Below, one piece after another: positions 24,874-33,938 of a stretch of 64,000 nucleotides of DNA (positions are counted from its first letter, which is position 1; every line of letters starts with the position of its first letter). Origin of the DNA: Bowmanella pacifica (lineage in GTDB: Bacteria > Pseudomonadota > Gammaproteobacteria > Enterobacterales > Alteromonadaceae); the NCBI RefSeq assembly GCF_014645355.1, contig NZ_BMLS01000005.1, positions 1 through 64,000 of the forward strand. The letters are read 5' to 3'. The notes under the pieces are model-generated. The model did not search any database. It saw nothing but the letters and a program-made list of their open reading frames with translations, and had not been told where the DNA came from. Position numbers and translations under genes: made by a program.

Positions 24874-25639
24874 ACAGCGTCAGGAACTGCAAGGGCTGGC
24901 GTTTATCGGTGCCGACTTTGAACTGGCCGCCTTATCAGGTGGTACGGTTAATCAAAATTACTGTCTGCGCTGTGGGTCTGGCCGCTACTTTTTGAAACTC
25001 TTTTGCCAAGGTGGTGGCGATCGTCAGGATCGCCAGCGCCAGTATGCCTTACAGCAACAAATCGCTGGTTTTGGTATGGCACCGACGCCGTTGTACTTGT
25101 CAGTGGCGGGCGATTTTATGCTCGAGGCTTGGCTGGATTTGGAAGATCTCGCCAGCAGCGCACTGGATATTCAGGGGAAACTGCACTGTTTGGCGCAGCG
25201 CCTTGCCGCCATTCATGCCTTGCCTATTCAATGTGCCGATCTGCCTTTGGTGGATGACTGGCAACACTATATCAAGGTGGGCAGTATTCAAACGCCAGCC
25301 TTGCTTGACGATGTCGCACAAGCAAGCCAGCTCTGGCTGGCATTGCCAAAGCCGGTATTCAGTCATCATGATTTGAGCTTTGCCCATGTTTGCCTGACTC
25401 CTGCCCGCATTTGCCTGGACTGGGAATATGCCGCCATGTCGACACCGGCCTATGACCTAGCGTCCAGTATCCTGGCCCAAGGACTGAACGATGCGCAGAG
25501 CAGGGTACTGTGCGACGAATATGCCAGAATTTGCGCGTTGTCTGTCGAGCTGCTTTGGCAGGAGATTCAGCAAATGTTACCTATCGCCAGGTTGACCAAT
25601 CAGCTCTGGCACCTAGCTCAAGGGACCTTAAGCTCTTAG
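24860..25639 (+). CDS. Aminoglycoside/choline kinase-fold phosphotransferase, likely thiamine kinase
   Basis: 259-residue APH-fold kinase. The catalytic loop is HHDLSFAHVCL (about 173-183) and the metal-binding motif is LDWEYAAM (about 190-197), with a glycine-rich N-terminal lobe (LSGGTVNQNYCL) and a lysine in YFLKLF. Members include E. coli ThiK and choline kinases. Position at the end of a TPP-controlled operon with a 14-nt overlap with pnuT points to thiamine phosphorylation. Substrate is an inference from context. Confidence 0.8.
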   Translation: MLSAKQRQELQGLAFIGADFELAALSGGTVNQNYCLRCGSGRYFLKLFCQGGGDRQDRQRQYALQQQIAGFGMAPTPLYLSVAGDFMLEAWLDLEDLASSALDIQGKLHCLAQRLAAIHALPIQCADLPLVDDWQHYIKVGSIQTPALLDDVAQASQLWLALPKPVFSHHDLSFAHVCLTPARICLDWEYAAMSTPAYDLASSILAQGLNDAQSRVLCDEYARICALSVELLWQEIQQMLPIARLTNQLWHLAQGTLSS

Positions 25640-25642
25640 TTC

Positions 25643-26005
25643 TTAAGATGCCTGGGCCTTTTGCACTTGTGCGGCAGTCAAGCTGAAGAAGGCCTCTGGC
25701 GGGGTACTACTGTCAGTATAAGCCATGCCCCATTCGGCCAGCTTCTGTATGGCTGGCAATAAAGCCGCGCCTTTTGCGGTTAACAGATATTCATAGCGCA
25801 CCGGCTGCTGCTGATAGGGCTGTTTAGTCAAAAGCCCCGCTTCCTGCAGACGTTTTAGGCGGGCGGCCAGTATATTGGTCGGGATCCCTTCTTGCTCACA
25901 GAATGCAGAATAACGTTTAGGCCCCTGAAGCAAATCGCGCAACAACAGCAGTGACCATTTATCGCCAATCACATTTAAGGCCTGGTGCAGTGGACAAGGT
26001 TTCAT
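25643..26005 (-). CDS. HxlR-family transcriptional regulator
   Basis: 120-residue winged-helix protein with the HxlR signature: the N-terminal Cys (MKPCPLHQALNVIGDKWSLL), GPKRYSAFCEQEGIPTNILAARLKRLQEAGLL and the wing RYEYLLTAKG. Some members sense reactive aldehydes or quinones through that N-terminal Cys. It is divergent from an HD-domain gene, and two palindromes between them fit HxlR operators. It converges on the thiamine kinase gene with no terminator between. Confidence 0.9.
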   Translation of the reverse strand: MKPCPLHQALNVIGDKWSLLLLRDLLQGPKRYSAFCEQEGIPTNILAARLKRLQEAGLLTKQPYQQQPVRYEYLLTAKGAALLPAIQKLAEWGMAYTDSSTPPEAFFSLTAAQVQKAQAS

Positions 26006-26044
26006 GTTGTTCTCGTTATAAGGCGTTGCTGAATTGTAAAAGTC

Positions 26045-26065
26045 TTACTTGCATTTTGAAAGTAA
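26045..26065. promoter_or_regulatory. HxlR-type operator 1 (TTACTT-N9-AAGTAA)
   Basis: Perfect 6-bp inverted repeat with a 9-bp centre (GCATTTTGA), 40 bp upstream of the HxlR gene. Its left half plus centre recurs, inverted, in the second site; the shared 16 bp are ACTTGCATTTTGAAAG. Confidence 0.65.
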
Positions 26066-26080
26066 CAATTGCTAAACTTT

Positions 26081-26103
26081 GTCGCTTTCAAAATGCAAGT
26101 GAC
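26081..26103. promoter_or_regulatory. HxlR-type operator 2 (GTCGCTT-N9-AAGTGAC)
   Basis: Inverted repeat with 6 of 7 positions matching and the same 9-bp centre in the opposite orientation. It ends 11 bp before the HD-domain gene ATG, where binding would block transcription or initiation. Confidence 0.6.
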
Positions 26104-26114
26104 GGTGGAAAGTG

Positions 26115-26873
26115 ATGTTGGGGAGCTATAGGTGGAGTGAAAAGACCAATGGCATGTTGTCTTTTCCGGATAAAGTGCAGCTATTTGGGCTGCTGTTAAA
26201 AGCCAAATGTATTGAACAGCATTCGGCCTTGCTGATTCGCCTGGGGTTTAGGCCGGTACTAAGTGAGGTGGATGACCACTGGCTTTGTATGCCTGACAGT
26301 CAGTTGGTCCGGCAAGTCGAACAGGAAGCGGCTGCGCTTTACACTCAACCCTTACTGGCACATTGCTATCGCACTTACTTTTTTGCCCAGCTATTTGCCC
26401 GTTATCATAAACTTAAGGTGGACAGTGAATTGTTGGCGGTAAGCAGCCTCCTGCATGATATTGGCTTATGCTCCCCACATTCAGCACAGTGCAGTAACAC
26501 CGGCTTTCAGGTGATTGGCGCGCGATATACTCAGCAGCGTTTGGCGCAGGCGGGCTATGATACCGCAAGGCAGAGGCGCGCTTATGAGAGTATTAGTCTG
26601 CATTTAAACCCCCATATAAAACCTGAGCAGCCCTGGGCGGAAGCGGCGGTGTTACAACGCGGGGCAACCCTGGATGTCATTGGTGCTAACCGGCATTTAT
26701 TTGCCCAAGACTTATTGGTCGGGGTACACAAATATCATCCCCGGCACGGATTTAAGCAGGAGATTGTGGGCACTATGCATAAGCTGCCACACCACCCGAA
26801 CTGCCACGCCGGTTTCTTAGGCAAGTGTGGCTTTGCGCAGCTGGCGATTTGTAATCCTCTGGACGCCAGCTAG
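26115..26873 (+). CDS. HD-domain protein (predicted metal-dependent phosphohydrolase)
   Basis: About 252 residues with an HD fold: an upstream His (HCYRTYFFAQLF), the HD dyad in LLAVSSLLHDIGLCSPH (about 110-121), and a later histidine cluster HLNPHI. It has some likeness to cyanamide-hydratase-like or hydrolase HD proteins, but I cannot name a substrate. The start is uncertain between 26115 and the ATG at 26154. Divergent from the HxlR regulator through two operator-like palindromes, so it is probably the regulator's target. Confidence 0.72.
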   Translation: MLGSYRWSEKTNGMLSFPDKVQLFGLLLKAKCIEQHSALLIRLGFRPVLSEVDDHWLCMPDSQLVRQVEQEAAALYTQPLLAHCYRTYFFAQLFARYHKLKVDSELLAVSSLLHDIGLCSPHSAQCSNTGFQVIGARYTQQRLAQAGYDTARQRRAYESISLHLNPHIKPEQPWAEAAVLQRGATLDVIGANRHLFAQDLLVGVHKYHPRHGFKQEIVGTMHKLPHHPNCHAGFLGKCGFAQLAICNPLDAS

Positions 26874-26947
26874 GCCACGCCTTGACTTGAGCCAACGGCC
26901 AGGCGTACAACATTTGTGCACTTGATAAATGACAAGCAGATAAATGC

Positions 26948-26975
26948 TTTACCTTTACTTTGGCATGGGTATAAT
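26948..26975 (+). promoter_or_regulatory. Promoter of tRNA-Trp
   Basis: TTTACC (-35 type) and a perfect TATAAT (-10) are 16 bp apart, ending 14 bp before the mature tRNA. Confidence 0.7.
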
Positions 26976-26989
26976 GCGGCCTCCATTGC

Positions 26990-27066
26990 AGGGGCGTAGT
27001 TCCAATTGGTAGAACAGCGGTCTCCAAAACCGATGGTTGGGGGTTCGAGTCCCTCCGCCCCTGCCA
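26990..27066 (+). tRNA. trnW: tRNA-Trp (anticodon CCA)
   Basis: The acceptor stem AGGGGCG pairs with CGCCCCT, with the CCA end encoded. The anticodon loop is CTCCAAA, giving CCA for UGG codons, and the T-arm contains GGTTCGAGTCC. The 77-nt length includes GCCA. The sequence closely follows E. coli tRNA-Trp. A promoter precedes it and a hairpin terminator follows at 27075. Confidence 0.96.
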
Positions 27067-27101
27067 GCATTCAGAAAAGCCCGTCCTAGTGACGGGCTTT
27101 T
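27050..27101. repeat. 52-bp direct repeat, copy 1 (tRNA-Trp 3' end plus terminator)
   Basis: Starts inside the T-arm of tRNA-Trp (TCCCTCCGCCCCTGCCA) and runs through the terminator stem. Identical to 27231-27282. Copies are 181 bp apart, start to start. Confidence 0.95.
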
Positions 27102-27102
27102 T
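27075..27102 (+). terminator. tRNA-Trp terminator
   Basis: AAAAGCCCGTC and GACGGGCTTTT form an 11-bp stem with a T-run. The same structure is present in the downstream repeat copy (27256-27282). Confidence 0.9.
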
Positions 27103-27230
27103 GCTTTTCTGTATCGAAGAAATGTGGCGGTGGGGCGAGACCCCCCATTGGGGTTTGACATCTTTGCCAGGAGCAAAGTGTACCGCGATAGCGCCGCTTG
27201 CGGTCAGGTGCAGGGATGCGCCTGAGGAAA

Positions 27231-27282
27231 TCCCTCCGCCCCTGCCAGCATTCAGAAAAGCCCGTCCTAGTGACGGGCTTTT
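27231..27282. repeat. 52-bp direct repeat, copy 2
   Basis: Second copy of the tRNA-Trp 3' end and terminator, without the 5' two thirds of the tRNA. The 129 bp between copies contain two small hairpins (ACCCC/GGGGT and CTTTGC/GCAAAG) and no gene. It looks like a recombination scar or attachment-site remnant. Confidence 0.93.
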
Positions 27283-27397
27283 GCTTTTTTTACTGCCAGT
27301 AAAGCCGCGACAAACTTTGACGTTCTTCCAAAGCGCGATGTTTCCAATGCAACAACAGTCGACGCTACTTTGGCTGAGGTGGTAAGCTAGCGCTCTT

Positions 27398-27904
27398 ATG
27401 ACGACACTGACTCCTTATCAACAAGCGGTACTCACTGAACTGGGCATTGTTCAGTGGCAACTACGTGACACGCAGGCACCTGCGCAAGTGGTTACGCCAA
27501 TGCAAGAGCCTGCGCCAATACAGAACTCTGCGGCTGTTACGCAACCAGCGCCAAGAGCTAATGCCGAGTCGGCTATTGCTCGCCTGAAGCAAGCTATGCA
27601 GGGGAGTGTACCGGCGGTACAGACTCCCTCTGAGCCAGCCCCAACCCAAGCGCAACCGCCAGTATTAGCGCCTAACGTAGAATCTGCACCCAAGGCGGAG
27701 CCGACCTGGGTTTCAGACAAGGAGCCCATATTCAGTGATGTGTTGCGCGCCCTAAACTGGCCCGAGGGGCAACGGACGCTTAGCTGGCAAGTAGCCGATA
27801 CCCTTAAGTTGGATGGCGATATCCTTTATTGTCCAACACCTGCTGCTTTAGTGGCAGATAGCCGTCTTAAACGCCATTTATGGCAGCTTTTGCAAGCATG
27901 CTGA
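27398..27904 (+). CDS. holD: DNA polymerase III psi subunit HolD
   Basis: Small clamp-loader accessory protein that links chi/SSB to the gamma-tau complex. Of 168 residues, the N-terminal YQQAVLTELGIVQWQLRD matches the psi peptide region (LGI-QW-LR) and the C-terminal ISD-like FSDVLRALNW plus LKRHLWQLLQ match its core. A low-complexity Pro/Ala/Gln linker (about 26-105) makes it longer than E. coli psi (137). The gene overlaps rimI, the same order as in E. coli, which strengthens an otherwise weakly conserved assignment. Confidence 0.82.
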   Translation: MTTLTPYQQAVLTELGIVQWQLRDTQAPAQVVTPMQEPAPIQNSAAVTQPAPRANAESAIARLKQAMQGSVPAVQTPSEPAPTQAQPPVLAPNVESAPKAEPTWVSDKEPIFSDVLRALNWPEGQRTLSWQVADTLKLDGDILYCPTPAALVADSRLKRHLWQLLQAC

Positions 27905-28350
27905 CCTTTAGCCCCTTAAACCAGGGGAATTATCAACCTGCCTTTGCGTTGCAGCTTGCCTGCCATAGTCACCCCTGGTCTGAAGCAACCTTCGCTAGTT
28001 GCCTGGATGGTCAGTACTTTGCCTGGCAAATGGAGGATAATGGCGAGCTGGCCGGTTTCTATGTGGGGTTGCAGGTTTTGCAGGAAGCCACGCTGATGGA
28101 TATTGGCATTGCCAGTGCAAAGCGGGGCAAAGGCTTGTCTAAACCCCTGCTGGAACATTTTTTCAGCCAATGCCGGCAAAAAGGTATTGAAGAAGTGTGG
28201 CTCGAAGTGCGAGCGTCTAATCAGCCGGCTATCGGCCTGTATGAGCAGTATGGTTTTACGCTGATTGAGCGGCGTAAGGGCTATTACCCCACCCATAATG
28301 GGCGAGAAGACGCCCTGATTATGAAGCTGAGCTGGGGCCAGGTCGGATAG
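27898..28350 (+). CDS. rimI: Ribosomal protein S18 N-acetyltransferase RimI
   Basis: GNAT enzyme that acetylates the N-terminal alanine of ribosomal protein S18. About 150 residues from the ATG at 27898, which overlaps the holD stop; an in-frame ATG at 27880 would add six residues. The acetyl-CoA loop is AKRGKGLSKPLLEHF, followed by WLEVRASNQPAIGLYEQYGF and the C-terminal RRKGYYPTHNGREDALIM, typical of RimI. The usual R/Q-x-x-G-x-G/A motif is slightly altered (RGKGLS). Confidence 0.88.
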   Translation: MLTFSPLNQGNYQPAFALQLACHSHPWSEATFASCLDGQYFAWQMEDNGELAGFYVGLQVLQEATLMDIGIASAKRGKGLSKPLLEHFFSQCRQKGIEEVWLEVRASNQPAIGLYEQYGFTLIERRKGYYPTHNGREDALIMKLSWGQVG

Positions 28351-28538
28351 GGGCCTTTCTTCCTTATTGGCAGCAAAAGGCCATCAACTTCGCTTAATTT
28401 CCTACTAGTCATGGGCGACTTTACAAGCGCTTTAGGCTACAATCCGCGCCTTGTTTTTGAACTGTTTCTGCCCGGCCATAATCAGATGCCGGTACCAGCA
28501 AACGGTCTGATATCAGTCAAACAGCAGCAGAGAATCCC

Positions 28539-30128
28539 GTGGCCAGCAAAGCTTATTTAGAACAACTGAACAAAAGACGCACCTTTGCGATTATCTCGCA
28601 CCCGGATGCGGGTAAAACCACCATTACCGAAAAGGTCCTCTTGTTCGGAAACGCCATTCAAAAAGCCGGTACCGTTAAGGGGCGTGGCTCAAACCAGCAC
28701 GCCAAGTCTGACTGGATGGAAATGGAAAAAGAGCGGGGTATCTCTGTGACTACCTCTGTGATGCAGTTCCCTTATGCTGATTGCCTGGTGAACCTGCTGG
28801 ACACGCCTGGACACGAAGACTTCTCAGAGGACACTTATCGTACCCTGACAGCGGTTGATGCCTGTTTGATGGTTATTGATGCGGCCAAAGGTGTAGAAGA
28901 CCGTACCCGCAAGTTGATGGAAGTGACCCGCCTGCGCGATACGCCGATCCTGACCTTTATGAACAAGCTGGATCGGGATATTCGTGACCCAATGGAGTTG
29001 CTGGATGAGGTGGAAACCGAGCTGAATATTGCTTGTGCACCTGTCACTTGGCCTATTGGTTGCGGCAAAGAGTTTAAAGGCGTTTATCACATCCACCGCG
29101 ACGAAAGCATTCTGTATCAGACGGGCCATGGGCACACTATTCAGGAAGTGCGCGTGGTGAAGGGATTGGACAATCCCGAACTGGATGCCGCTGTAGGCAG
29201 TTCATTGGCCGGCCAATTGCGGGATGAACTGGAATTGGTGATGGGGGCATCCCACGAGTTTGAACAGGAAGCGTTTTTAGCCGGCGAGCTGACACCGGTA
29301 TTCTTTGGTACTGCGTTAGGCAACTTTGGTGTGGATCATATGCTTGATGGCCTGGTTAAGTGGGCGCCCCGTCCACAAAATCGCCAGACCGATGAGCGTG
29401 AAGTGAGTGTGGAAGAAGAAAAGTTCAGCGGCTTTGTGTTTAAGATTCAGGCCAATATGGATCCTAAGCATCGTGACCGCATCGCCTTTTGCCGCATTGT
29501 CTCGGGGCGCTATGAAAAGGGCATGAAACTGTACCAAACCCGCATCGGTAAAGATGTACGTATTTCTGATGCACTGACCTTTATGGCCGGGGACCGCGAA
29601 GCGGTGGAGGAAGCTTTTGCAGGAGATATTATCGGCCTGCATAACCACGGTTCAATTCAGATTGGTGATACTTTTACCGAAGGTGAAAAGCTTAAGTTCA
29701 GCGGCATTCCCAACTTTGCCCCTGAGCTGTTTAAACGTATCCGATTACGCGATCCACTCAAGCAAAAGCAACTGCAAAAGGGCCTGATTCAGTTATCAGA
29801 AGAAGGGGCTGTGCAGGTATTCAGGCCGCTTATCAATAACGACCTCATCGTTGGGGCGGTAGGGGTACTGCAGTTTGATGTGGTGGTAGCCAGACTGAAA
29901 GCTGAATATAACGTTGATGCCATTTACGAGTCGGTTAATGTGTCTACGGCGCGCTGGGTGTATTGTGACGATGAACGTAAGTTGGATGAATTCCGTCGCA
30001 AGGCAGAAGTAAACCTGGCGCTGGATGGTGGTGACAACCTGACTTACATCGCCCCCACTATGGTTAACTTATCCCTGGCGCAGGAGCGTCACCCGGATAT
30101 TAAGTTCCATAAGACCCGCGAACACTAA
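28539..30128 (+). CDS. prfC: Peptide chain release factor 3
   Basis: GTPase that removes RF1/RF2 from the ribosome after peptide release. 529 residues, the usual length. The G domain shows P-loop [18 protein letters not shown] and NKLD, followed by the RF3-specific [14 protein letters not shown] and domains II-III. The start is GTG with only a weak AGAG upstream, in line with low expression. Followed 31 bp later by argS. Confidence 0.97.
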   Translation: MASKAYLEQLNKRRTFAIISHPDAGKTTITEKVLLFGNAIQKAGTVKGRGSNQHAKSDWMEMEKERGISVTTSVMQFPYADCLVNLLDTPGHEDFSEDTYRTLTAVDACLMVIDAAKGVEDRTRKLMEVTRLRDTPILTFMNKLDRDIRDPMELLDEVETELNIACAPVTWPIGCGKEFKGVYHIHRDESILYQTGHGHTIQEVRVVKGLDNPELDAAVGSSLAGQLRDELELVMGASHEFEQEAFLAGELTPVFFGTALGNFGVDHMLDGLVKWAPRPQNRQTDEREVSVEEEKFSGFVFKIQANMDPKHRDRIAFCRIVSGRYEKGMKLYQTRIGKDVRISDALTFMAGDREAVEEAFAGDIIGLHNHGSIQIGDTFTEGEKLKFSGIPNFAPELFKRIRLRDPLKQKQLQKGLIQLSEEGAVQVFRPLINNDLIVGAVGVLQFDVVVARLKAEYNVDAIYESVNVSTARWVYCDDERKLDEFRRKAEVNLALDGGDNLTYIAPTMVNLSLAQERHPDIKFHKTREH

Positions 30129-30159
30129 TTAGCCACCTTGATACAGGATTGCAAAGTCT

Positions 30160-31893
30160 ATGAATATTTACGAATTCCTTCTGGATAAATTTAAGCAAGC
30201 ATTGGCTAACGTGGGCGCTCCACAAGGGGCGCAGGCGCCCCTGACCCGCAGTACCCGACCCGAATTTGGTGATTACCAGTTTAATGGTGCTATGGCGCTG
30301 GCCAAGACCTTAGGTCAAAAGCCTAGAGATATTGCCGACAAGATTATTGCGGCGGTAGAGCTGGATGGCATTGCCAGTAAGCTGGAAGTGGCAGGACCGG
30401 GTTTTATCAATATTCACTTGTGTACTGATTGGTTGGCGGCCCAACTGGATAACGCCGCCCAGGATCCACGTTTAGGCATTGACAAAGAGCCCGCGCAAAC
30501 CGTGGTAGTGGATTACTCTTCTCCCAATTTGGCCAAGGAAATGCACGTCGGCCACTTACGAACCACCATTATTGGTGATGCCGTGGTGCGCATTCTGGAA
30601 TTTATGGGCCATAAGGTCATCCGCCAGAACCATATGGGTGACTGGGGTACCCAGTTTGGTATGTTGCTGGCCCACTTTAGTGACCAACTGCAGGATCAGG
30701 TTGCCGAGACGGCGTTGTCAGATCTCGAAGAGTTTTACCGTGCCGCCAAAGTACGCTTTGACGAAGAGCAGGGCTTTGCCGATCGCGCCAGGGATTATGT
30801 GGTTAAGCTGCAAGGCGGTGACAGTCAGTGCCTGAAGCTTTGGCAGCAGTTTGTGGATATTTCTATCGCCCACTCTGAGGAGGTTTATAGCAAGCTGAAT
30901 GTCACCCTTAAGCGTGAAGATATTATGGGTGAAAGTGCCTATAACGATCGTTTGCCAGGTATTGTCAGTGCCTTAAAAGAGCAAGGGCTGGCGGTGGAAG
31001 ATCAGGGTGCGCAGGTGGTGTTTATTCAGGAACTGGCTGATAAGGAAGGCAATCCGGCGGTCTATATCGTACAAAAATCCGGTGGGGGTTATCTGTATTC
31101 CACCACTGATTTGGCGGCCATGCAGTATCGTTCTTTCGAACTGGATGCCGATCGTATCTTGATCCTGACCGACGCCCGTCAGGCGCTGCACTTTAAACAA
31201 ACCGAAATTGTTGGCCGTAAAGCCGGCTTTATCCGTGAACAAACCAGTTATGAACATTGCCCCTTTGGCATGATGCTGGGCAGCGACGGTAAACCTTTTA
31301 AAACCCGCACCGGTGGCACGGTCAAGCTCGCAGAGCTGTTGGATGAAGCGGTCGAACGGGCGTCTGCGTTGATTGCTGCTAGAGACAGTGGTCTGAGCGC
31401 CGATGAGGTGAGCCAGGTTGCTCAGAAAGTGGGTATTGGTGCCGTTAAATACGCTGATCTGAGTAAGAACCGCACTACAGATTATATGTTCAGTTGGGAC
31501 AGTATGCTGGCCTTTGAAGGCAATACCGCACCTTATTTGCAGTATGCCTATACCAGAGTTCAGAGCATTTTCCGCAAGGCGGGCGTAGATGCGCAGGCCC
31601 TGACGGCAAAAATTCAATTGCAGGCACCGCAGGAGCGCGCCCTGGCGCTGCAACTTAGCCAGTTTATCGAAGCGATATTGCAGGTTGAGCGCGATGCTAC
31701 ACCTCATGTGCTGTGTGGCTATTTGTATGACTTGGCTAGCCAATTTATGAGCTTCTATGAAGCCTGCCCCATCTTGAAAGAAGGGGTGGCAGATGAGGTG
31801 CGTAACAGTCGTTTACAGTTGGCTGCATTGACGGCTAAAACCTTGCATACCGGCTTAAATTTACTGGGTATAGATACCCTGGATAAAATGTAG
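30160..31893 (+). CDS. argS: Arginyl-tRNA synthetase
   Basis: Class I aminoacyl-tRNA synthetase, 577 residues (E. coli ArgS also 577). The HIGH-type motif is [20 protein letters not shown] (HVGH, about 128-131), and the C-terminal DALR-type anticodon domain contains [16 protein letters not shown]. As in other ArgS, the KMSKS loop is degenerate ([11 protein letters not shown]). An independent terminator follows at 31921. Confidence 0.97.
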   Translation: MNIYEFLLDKFKQALANVGAPQGAQAPLTRSTRPEFGDYQFNGAMALAKTLGQKPRDIADKIIAAVELDGIASKLEVAGPGFINIHLCTDWLAAQLDNAAQDPRLGIDKEPAQTVVVDYSSPNLAKEMHVGHLRTTIIGDAVVRILEFMGHKVIRQNHMGDWGTQFGMLLAHFSDQLQDQVAETALSDLEEFYRAAKVRFDEEQGFADRARDYVVKLQGGDSQCLKLWQQFVDISIAHSEEVYSKLNVTLKREDIMGESAYNDRLPGIVSALKEQGLAVEDQGAQVVFIQELADKEGNPAVYIVQKSGGGYLYSTTDLAAMQYRSFELDADRILILTDARQALHFKQTEIVGRKAGFIREQTSYEHCPFGMMLGSDGKPFKTRTGGTVKLAELLDEAVERASALIAARDSGLSADEVSQVAQKVGIGAVKYADLSKNRTTDYMFSWDSMLAFEGNTAPYLQYAYTRVQSIFRKAGVDAQALTAKIQLQAPQERALALQLSQFIEAILQVERDATPHVLCGYLYDLASQFMSFYEACPILKEGVADEVRNSRLQLAALTAKTLHTGLNLLGIDTLDKM

Positions 31894-31920
31894 ACAACGC
31901 ATTTTTTTCGCTGTATAACG

Positions 31921-31947
31921 CGCCGGCAATTTGCCGGCGTTTTTTTG
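31921..31947 (+). terminator. argS terminator
   Basis: CGCCGGCAA and TTGCCGGCG form a 9-bp stem followed by seven T. Confidence 0.92.
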
Positions 31948-32109
31948 TCCGTTACATTGCCCCGTCTTGTTGATTGATACACATGGTGGTGTTTTGCGTA
32001 ATCCGCTCTTTCACGCAAGCCTCTTACATAGACCATTTGCAAATCTTTTGTTATTGACTAATTGTTAAAACGAAAGCTTTCAGTCTTAATCCATCAGTAG
32101 GGTAACGTT

Positions 32110-33867
32110 ATGTGGTTTCGACGCAGTCATGCTGACGATATTGTGCGTGCTATTCATCAAACTCAGGCGGTCATCGAGTTTTCCTTAGACGGAACTATTG
32201 AGACAGCCAATCAAAACTTTCTGGCATTAATGGGTTATCAGTTACAAGAGGTGCAGGGCAAGCACCATAAAATCTTTGTGGATAACCAAGAGGTAGATAG
32301 CCAGGAATACAAGGATTTTTGGGCACAACTGCGCAGCGGCCGCTCGCAAACCGCACAGTTCAAACGTCTTACTAAGTCCGGTCGTCCCGTTTGGATTCAG
32401 GCGTCTTACACCCCCATCATCAGAAAAGGCAAGGTTGAGCGTATCATCAAGTTTGCCACTGATGTCACCGAACAGGTGTTGCAGCGGGCCAACTATGAAT
32501 CGCAGTTACAAGCCATTCAGCGGGCCCAGGCGGTTATTGAGTTTGATCTGGAAGGTAACATTCTGACCGCGAATGAAAATTTTCTGCGCCTGATGGGGTA
32601 TCAGTTGGATGACATTGTAGGCAAGCACCACGCCATCTTTGTAGAGCAAGGTGTGTCTTCATCACCAGCGTACCGGCAGTTTTGGCAGAACTTACGGCGT
32701 GGTACTTACCAGACTGCCGAATACAAGCGTATTACCAAGGAGGGACGAGCGGTATGGATCCACGCCACCTACAATCCAGTTTATGGGCCGGATAAAACCC
32801 TACAGAAAATTGTAAAGTTTGCTAGTGATATCACCGCAGAAGTAGAAAAGCGCGATGAATTTAAGTTGTTGTCTTTGGTAGCCAACGAGACTGATAACGC
32901 CGTGATCATTACCGATGTTGAGCGCCGGATTTTGTACGTCAATAACGGTTTTTGTCGTATGACGGGATACCGGCAAAAGGATGCGATAGGTCAACTGACC
33001 CGGGATATTCTGGTGGGGCCAAGAACCGATGAAAAAACCCGTCAGCGTATTGTTGATGAACTGTCTAAGCCGGCGGCATTTTACGATGAACTTGAAATAC
33101 ATAAACACGATGGCTCCGCATTGTGGGTGTCGGTGACCAGCAATCCGGTGATGAATGAGGATGGGCGGCACGGTGGTTTTATTGCCATCCTGGCCGATAT
33201 CAGCGTGGTAAAAACGGCGGCTTTGGAGTATCAGACCAGGTTTGAGGTGATCAGTCGCTCCAACTTGCTGGTGGAATGGGATAATGCTGGTCATTTACTG
33301 GAGGTAAATGACTATCCCCGTAGCCACTTTGGCGTAAGTAATCAGGTGTTTGCCAAGGCCTTAGACACCTGGACGACTTATCTCAATGCTGATCAGCGTA
33401 AGCGATTTGCAGAAAAAGACCGTGTCTCATTGGATGTAGAAATTAAGGTGGAAGATAAGTGCTTTATGGTGGCGTCCACTTTTGGGCAGATTAGAACGGT
33501 AACCGGTGAGCCACACAAAGTTATTATGTATGGTTCAGATGTTAGTGAGCGTCAGGCGGTGGTGCAAAGTAGCGAAAGAGTCATGGAAGAGTTGATTCAA
33601 TCCGGGCAACGCATTAACCATATGGTTGCAAGCATTAATGCTATTGCTGATCAAACCAATTTACTGGCCCTCAATGCGGCTATTGAAGCGGCCCGTGCAG
33701 GCGATGCTGGGCGGGGCTTTTCGGTTGTGGCCGATGAGGTGCGTAACCTGGCAGCTAAGGCGGGTGAGTCTGCCAGTGAAATCAATCAGGTGGTCAGTAC
33801 CAATCAAACCTTGCTTAACAGCCTGTCAGATACCCTTAAGGTGTTAAATCGAAGGGGGGAGTCATAA
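32110..33867 (+). CDS. Multi-PAS soluble chemoreceptor (BdlA-like)
   Basis: 585-residue cytoplasmic signal protein with no membrane segment. Two near-identical PAS/PAC units (about 8-125 and 130-247, each with IEFSLDG/IEFDLEG and a KHHxIF loop), a third PAS (about 255-372) and a PAS-like fourth region precede a chemoreceptor signalling tip (about 500-585) with [19 protein letters not shown] and [12 protein letters not shown]. The signalling domain is very short, ending soon after the hairpin tip, as in Pseudomonas BdlA, and lacks long methylation helices. Probable role: sensing redox, oxygen or metabolic state for taxis or biofilm dispersal. Ligand unknown. Confidence 0.85.
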   Translation: MWFRRSHADDIVRAIHQTQAVIEFSLDGTIETANQNFLALMGYQLQEVQGKHHKIFVDNQEVDSQEYKDFWAQLRSGRSQTAQFKRLTKSGRPVWIQASYTPIIRKGKVERIIKFATDVTEQVLQRANYESQLQAIQRAQAVIEFDLEGNILTANENFLRLMGYQLDDIVGKHHAIFVEQGVSSSPAYRQFWQNLRRGTYQTAEYKRITKEGRAVWIHATYNPVYGPDKTLQKIVKFASDITAEVEKRDEFKLLSLVANETDNAVIITDVERRILYVNNGFCRMTGYRQKDAIGQLTRDILVGPRTDEKTRQRIVDELSKPAAFYDELEIHKHDGSALWVSVTSNPVMNEDGRHGGFIAILADISVVKTAALEYQTRFEVISRSNLLVEWDNAGHLLEVNDYPRSHFGVSNQVFAKALDTWTTYLNADQRKRFAEKDRVSLDVEIKVEDKCFMVASTFGQIRTVTGEPHKVIMYGSDVSERQAVVQSSERVMEELIQSGQRINHMVASINAIADQTNLLALNAAIEAARAGDAGRGFSVVADEVRNLAAKAGESASEINQVVSTNQTLLNSLSDTLKVLNRRGES

Positions 33868-33913
33868 AGATGGGTGCTGTGACAGTATAGAGATGGCTGA
33901 CAACAGGGGGAAA

Positions 33914-33937
33914 CAAGGGGAGGGCTGCCTCCCCTTG
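33914..33937. terminator. Bidirectional terminator
   Basis: CAAGGGGAGG and CCTCCCCTTG form a 10-bp stem between the chemoreceptor gene and the convergent manB gene, whose stop codon begins 2 bp downstream. Confidence 0.85.
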
Positions 33938-33938
33938 G

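Noticed and set aside
27231-27282. Second tRNA-Trp gene
   Set aside because: Only the 3' T-arm side, acceptor strand and terminator are present. No D-arm or anticodon arm precedes it.
30973-31743. 256-codon leftward frame
   Set aside because: Antisense to argS, with no ribosome site or recognisable domain.
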